Below are positions 13,068 to 14,450 of a stretch of 14,450 nucleotides of DNA, one piece after another. Numbering within the stretch: the stretch's first letter is position 1; every line of letters begins with the position of its first letter. Source of the DNA: Cardiobacterium sp963553325 (GTDB lineage: Bacteria > Pseudomonadota > Gammaproteobacteria > Cardiobacteriales > Cardiobacteriaceae); NCBI GenBank assembly GCA_963553325.1, contig CAUVOF010000059.1:1-14450 (forward strand). Direction: 5' to 3'. A model generated the notes under the pieces. The model saw only the letters and a list, made by a program, of their open reading frames with translations. It did no database searches and was not told the origin of the DNA. The translations under genes and the position numbers were made by a program.

Positions 13068-13091
13068 AAAAAAAAGCCCGCCGAAGCGGGC
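13068..13091 (-). terminator. rho-independent terminator at the end of the CRISPR transcript
   Basis: On the - strand GCCCGC, TTCG loop, GCGGGC followed by eight T. It lies 8 nt beyond the last degenerate CRISPR repeat, and no other gene on that strand lies upstream. It therefore most likely ends the pre-crRNA and supports - strand transcription of the array. Confidence 0.85.
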
Positions 13092-13098
13092 GGGTGAA

Positions 13099-13413
13099 GT
13101 GAAAAACCCTTTGCAGCAGGGACAAGTTTTCAATAAAGCTGTTCAATTTTTAACTTCACAGGTAGAAAGTCACAATCCCTTTGAAGCAGGGACTAATTTT
13201 TAATGGGGCGCGGATTGAAACCAAAATCGGTAGTCTGATGTCGCAATCCCTTTGAAGTAGGGGCTAATTTTTAATCTCAGCGAGGAAAAATCGCGTTTCG
13301 ATGTGTTCGTCGCAATCCCTTTGAAGCAGGGACTAATTTTTAATACAGTCATGCGCTCACCTTTTTATCTTGCCTACGTCGCAATCCCTTTGAAGCAGGG
13401 ACTAATTTTCAAT
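13099..13413 (-). CRISPR. CRISPR array, 5 repeats of 36 nt and 4 spacers
   Basis: Repeats at 13099-13134, 13169-13204, 13240-13275, 13309-13344 and 13378-13413; spacers of 34, 35, 33 and 33 nt. On the + strand the consensus begins GTCGCAATCCCTTTGAAG and ends GACTAATTTTTAAT, with a small internal stem (TCCCT/AGGGA). Read on the - strand it ends AUUGCGAC, resembling the AUUGAAAC-type 8-nt 5' tags of type III crRNAs. The repeat at 13099 is the most degenerate (changes such as GAAAAACC, TTGCAG, ACAAG), as expected of the leader-distal end, so the leader should be on the high-coordinate side. Repeat 3 carries two substitutions. Type III is supported by the nearby CARF gene, but no cas genes are present and the subtype is undetermined. 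Confidence 0.95.
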
Positions 13414-13645
13414 AGTCAGGGGTGTTTTTTCTCCTTGTTTTCAATGTGTTGCAGAGGGCGTTTCCAATTTTTGTAATTGTGAAAAAGTTGGCGCTTCGGC
13501 CGTTGTTTTTATTAGGGTTTTTCATGGCGTTTTGGGTGGCTTTGTTTCGCTGAAAGTGGGCGTATTGTACTGTATTTGGTTGGTTTTTTCTATGCTGGCA
13601 CGGTTTTTTTTGTTTTTTGGCTGGTGGTTTTGGAAATGGGTTTTA
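13414..13645 (-). other. presumed CRISPR leader, no gene seen
   Basis: About 230 bp between the last repeat and the insertion sequence. It is T-rich on the + strand and thus A-rich on the predicted transcript strand, as many leaders are. It includes TTTTTCACAATTAC (13486-13473, - strand), related to the motif found upstream of the small genes. A hydrophobic open frame at 13532-13783 on the + strand lacks an ATG and runs into the IS, so I do not call it. No convincing -10/-35 pair was found. Confidence 0.5.
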
Positions 13646-14450
13646 CGGCGAATTTACAATGCAAGTGCAACAGCTACAAAAAAAGACACCCATAAGCGAT
13701 ACTGCAAAAAACATCAAAACATTGCAGGAGACCGAATATGGATGCCTACCATCATATTACGCCAACTGAACGAGGTCGCATAATGACACTGTTCGAGCAA
13801 GGCCATAGCCCCGCCGCTATTGCCGCCGAGTTGAATCGCCACAGAAGCACCATCTTGCGCGAACTCAAGCGCAACCGCGATGGCGAAAGCTACAACGCCG
13901 ACAAGGCGCAGGAAAAATACGACAACAGGCGCCAGACCTGTCGCCGCAAGCGCAAGCTCGATGATCCGGAACTTTTCGCCCTGGTCAAAGAGCGGTTTCT
14001 GAGATGGCACTGGTCGCCGGAGCAGATTCAGCACCGCTTGCGCCACGAAAAGAGCCCGCACACCATCAGCTACTCGACTATCTACCGCGCCATCTACGCC
14101 GGGCGTTTCAATGACCCCAACTGGGTGATAAGCGGCAAGAAAAGGCTGCGCCACCGTGGCAAGAAGCGGCGGCGCAAGGGCGACCCGACGCGCGATCACT
14201 TCCCGGTCGTGCATGCGTTGTCGGAGCGTCCGCCAGAGGCGCAGGCGCGGGCGCGCATTGGCGACTGGGAAGCCGATACCGTTGCAGGCGTGGTGGGCGG
14301 TGCGGTGTTTCTCACACTGGTTGACCGGATGAGTCGCTACCTGATTTGCGTCCGGCTGGAGAAGAAAACGGCGGACGGCGTGAATGCGGCGATGATTGAA
14401 GCCTTGCGCAAGCAGGTGGTGCACAGCATCACGCCAGACCGGGGCAAAGA
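13646..14450 (+). mobile_element. IS30-family insertion sequence, left part only
   Basis: The element contains the IS30-type transposase from 13738 and continues beyond the window. The left end is estimated near 13646-13655, where ACGGCGAATTTACAATGCAA and GTGCAACAGCTAC begin; GCAACAG followed by a TA-containing stretch resembles IS30-type terminal repeats. The exact end cannot be fixed without the right inverted repeat and target duplication. Confidence 0.7.
13738..14450 (+). CDS. IS30-family transposase, N-terminal part
   Basis: 237 complete codons to the window edge, no stop. The N-terminal helix-turn-helix ITPTERGRIMTLFEQGHS plus PAAIAAELNRHRSTILRELKRN (7-46) is typical of IS30 transposases. 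A central WSPEQI segment (92-97) and STIYRAIY (113-120) follow. The catalytic core begins GDWEADTV (175-182) with the first Asp at 180; the second is in TPDRGK (Asp234); the final Glu lies beyond the window. Start ATG 13738 is preceded by CAGGAG (13724-13729). No frameshift or internal stop is seen, so the visible part is intact. The - strand open frame opposite (13714-14424) is a shadow. Confidence 0.95.
   Translation, partial: MDAYHHITPTERGRIMTLFEQGHSPAAIAAELNRHRSTILRELKRNRDGESYNADKAQEKYDNRRQTCRRKRKLDDPELFALVKERFLRWHWSPEQIQHRLRHEKSPHTISYSTIYRAIYAGRFNDPNWVISGKKRLRHRGKKRRRKGDPTRDHFPVVHALSERPPEAQARARIGDWEADTVAGVVGGAVFLTLVDRMSRYLICVRLEKKTADGVNAAMIEALRKQVVHSITPDRGK

Noticed and set aside
12862..13146. 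94-codon - strand frame covering terminator and first CRISPR repeat
   Set aside because: Runs through a CRISPR repeat, an intrinsic terminator and the upstream module; no protein-like features.
13169..13178. Idea that the CRISPR repeat start (TCRCAATCCC) derives from the TCRCAATTTTGTCA motif
   Set aside because: Only 7 nt are shared before divergence; too short to claim common origin.
13532..13783. 83-codon hydrophobic + strand frame between CRISPR array and IS
   Set aside because: Starts at TTG, lacks a Shine-Dalgarno, arises from T/G-rich leader sequence and runs into the transposase gene.
13714..14424. 236-codon - strand open frame at the right edge
   Set aside because: Antisense to the IS30 transposase, whose + strand frame carries all expected motifs.

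Overview
The window is bacterial chromosome: short intergenic gaps, clear Shine-Dalgarno sequences, high G+C over most of its length, and housekeeping genes alr, radA and galU. Perfect 12-mers AGGCAGCCTGAA, the DNA-uptake dialect described for Kingella-type Neisseriaceae, occur in the left third. This points to an oral or mucosal member of the Neisseriaceae, or to a neighbour such as Cardiobacterium that acquired such DNA. I cannot fix the genus from the sequence alone.

Left third (1-6023, + strand): an accessory metabolic block. It holds a decayed 3' end of a quinone-reductase-like gene, a short-chain dehydrogenase, a flavodoxin-fold NAD(P)H oxidoreductase, a four-helix membrane protein, an alpha/beta hydrolase split by an in-frame TAA, an HGGGF-type esterase and an orphan ABC exporter half-transporter. 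Three near-identical 71-bp palindromic repeats and one half copy sit 3-12 nt after successive stop codons. A G-rich GGGCA tandem repeat with quadruplex geometry follows the ABC gene.

Middle (6109-9435, - strand): a tightly packed operon alr-radA-galU. alr and radA overlap by 8 nt, and the galU Shine-Dalgarno overlaps the radA stop. A TATAAT box lies upstream of alr.

Right part (9505-13413, - strand, more A+T-rich): a CRISPR-linked accessory island. Read 5'->3' on the - strand it starts with a short CRISPR array (5 repeats, 4 spacers; crRNA sense predicted on the - strand) that ends in a strong terminator. Then come a small secreted protein, a small membrane protein, three small acidic proteins (two clearly paralogous, one weakly similar), and a NE0113/TIGR02584-type CARF protein. 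The CARF gene is 15 nt behind one of the paralogues, so the two are probably co-translated. Near-palindromes close to TGACAAATTTGTCA lie upstream of four of the five small genes. No cas1, cas2, cas10 or effector gene is in the window. The small-gene cluster is the best candidate for an undescribed system: possible accessory or effector genes of a type III CRISPR response, perhaps under one shared regulator.

Right edge (about 13646-14450, + strand): the 5' part of an IS30-family insertion sequence next to the presumed CRISPR leader, cut off by the window end.
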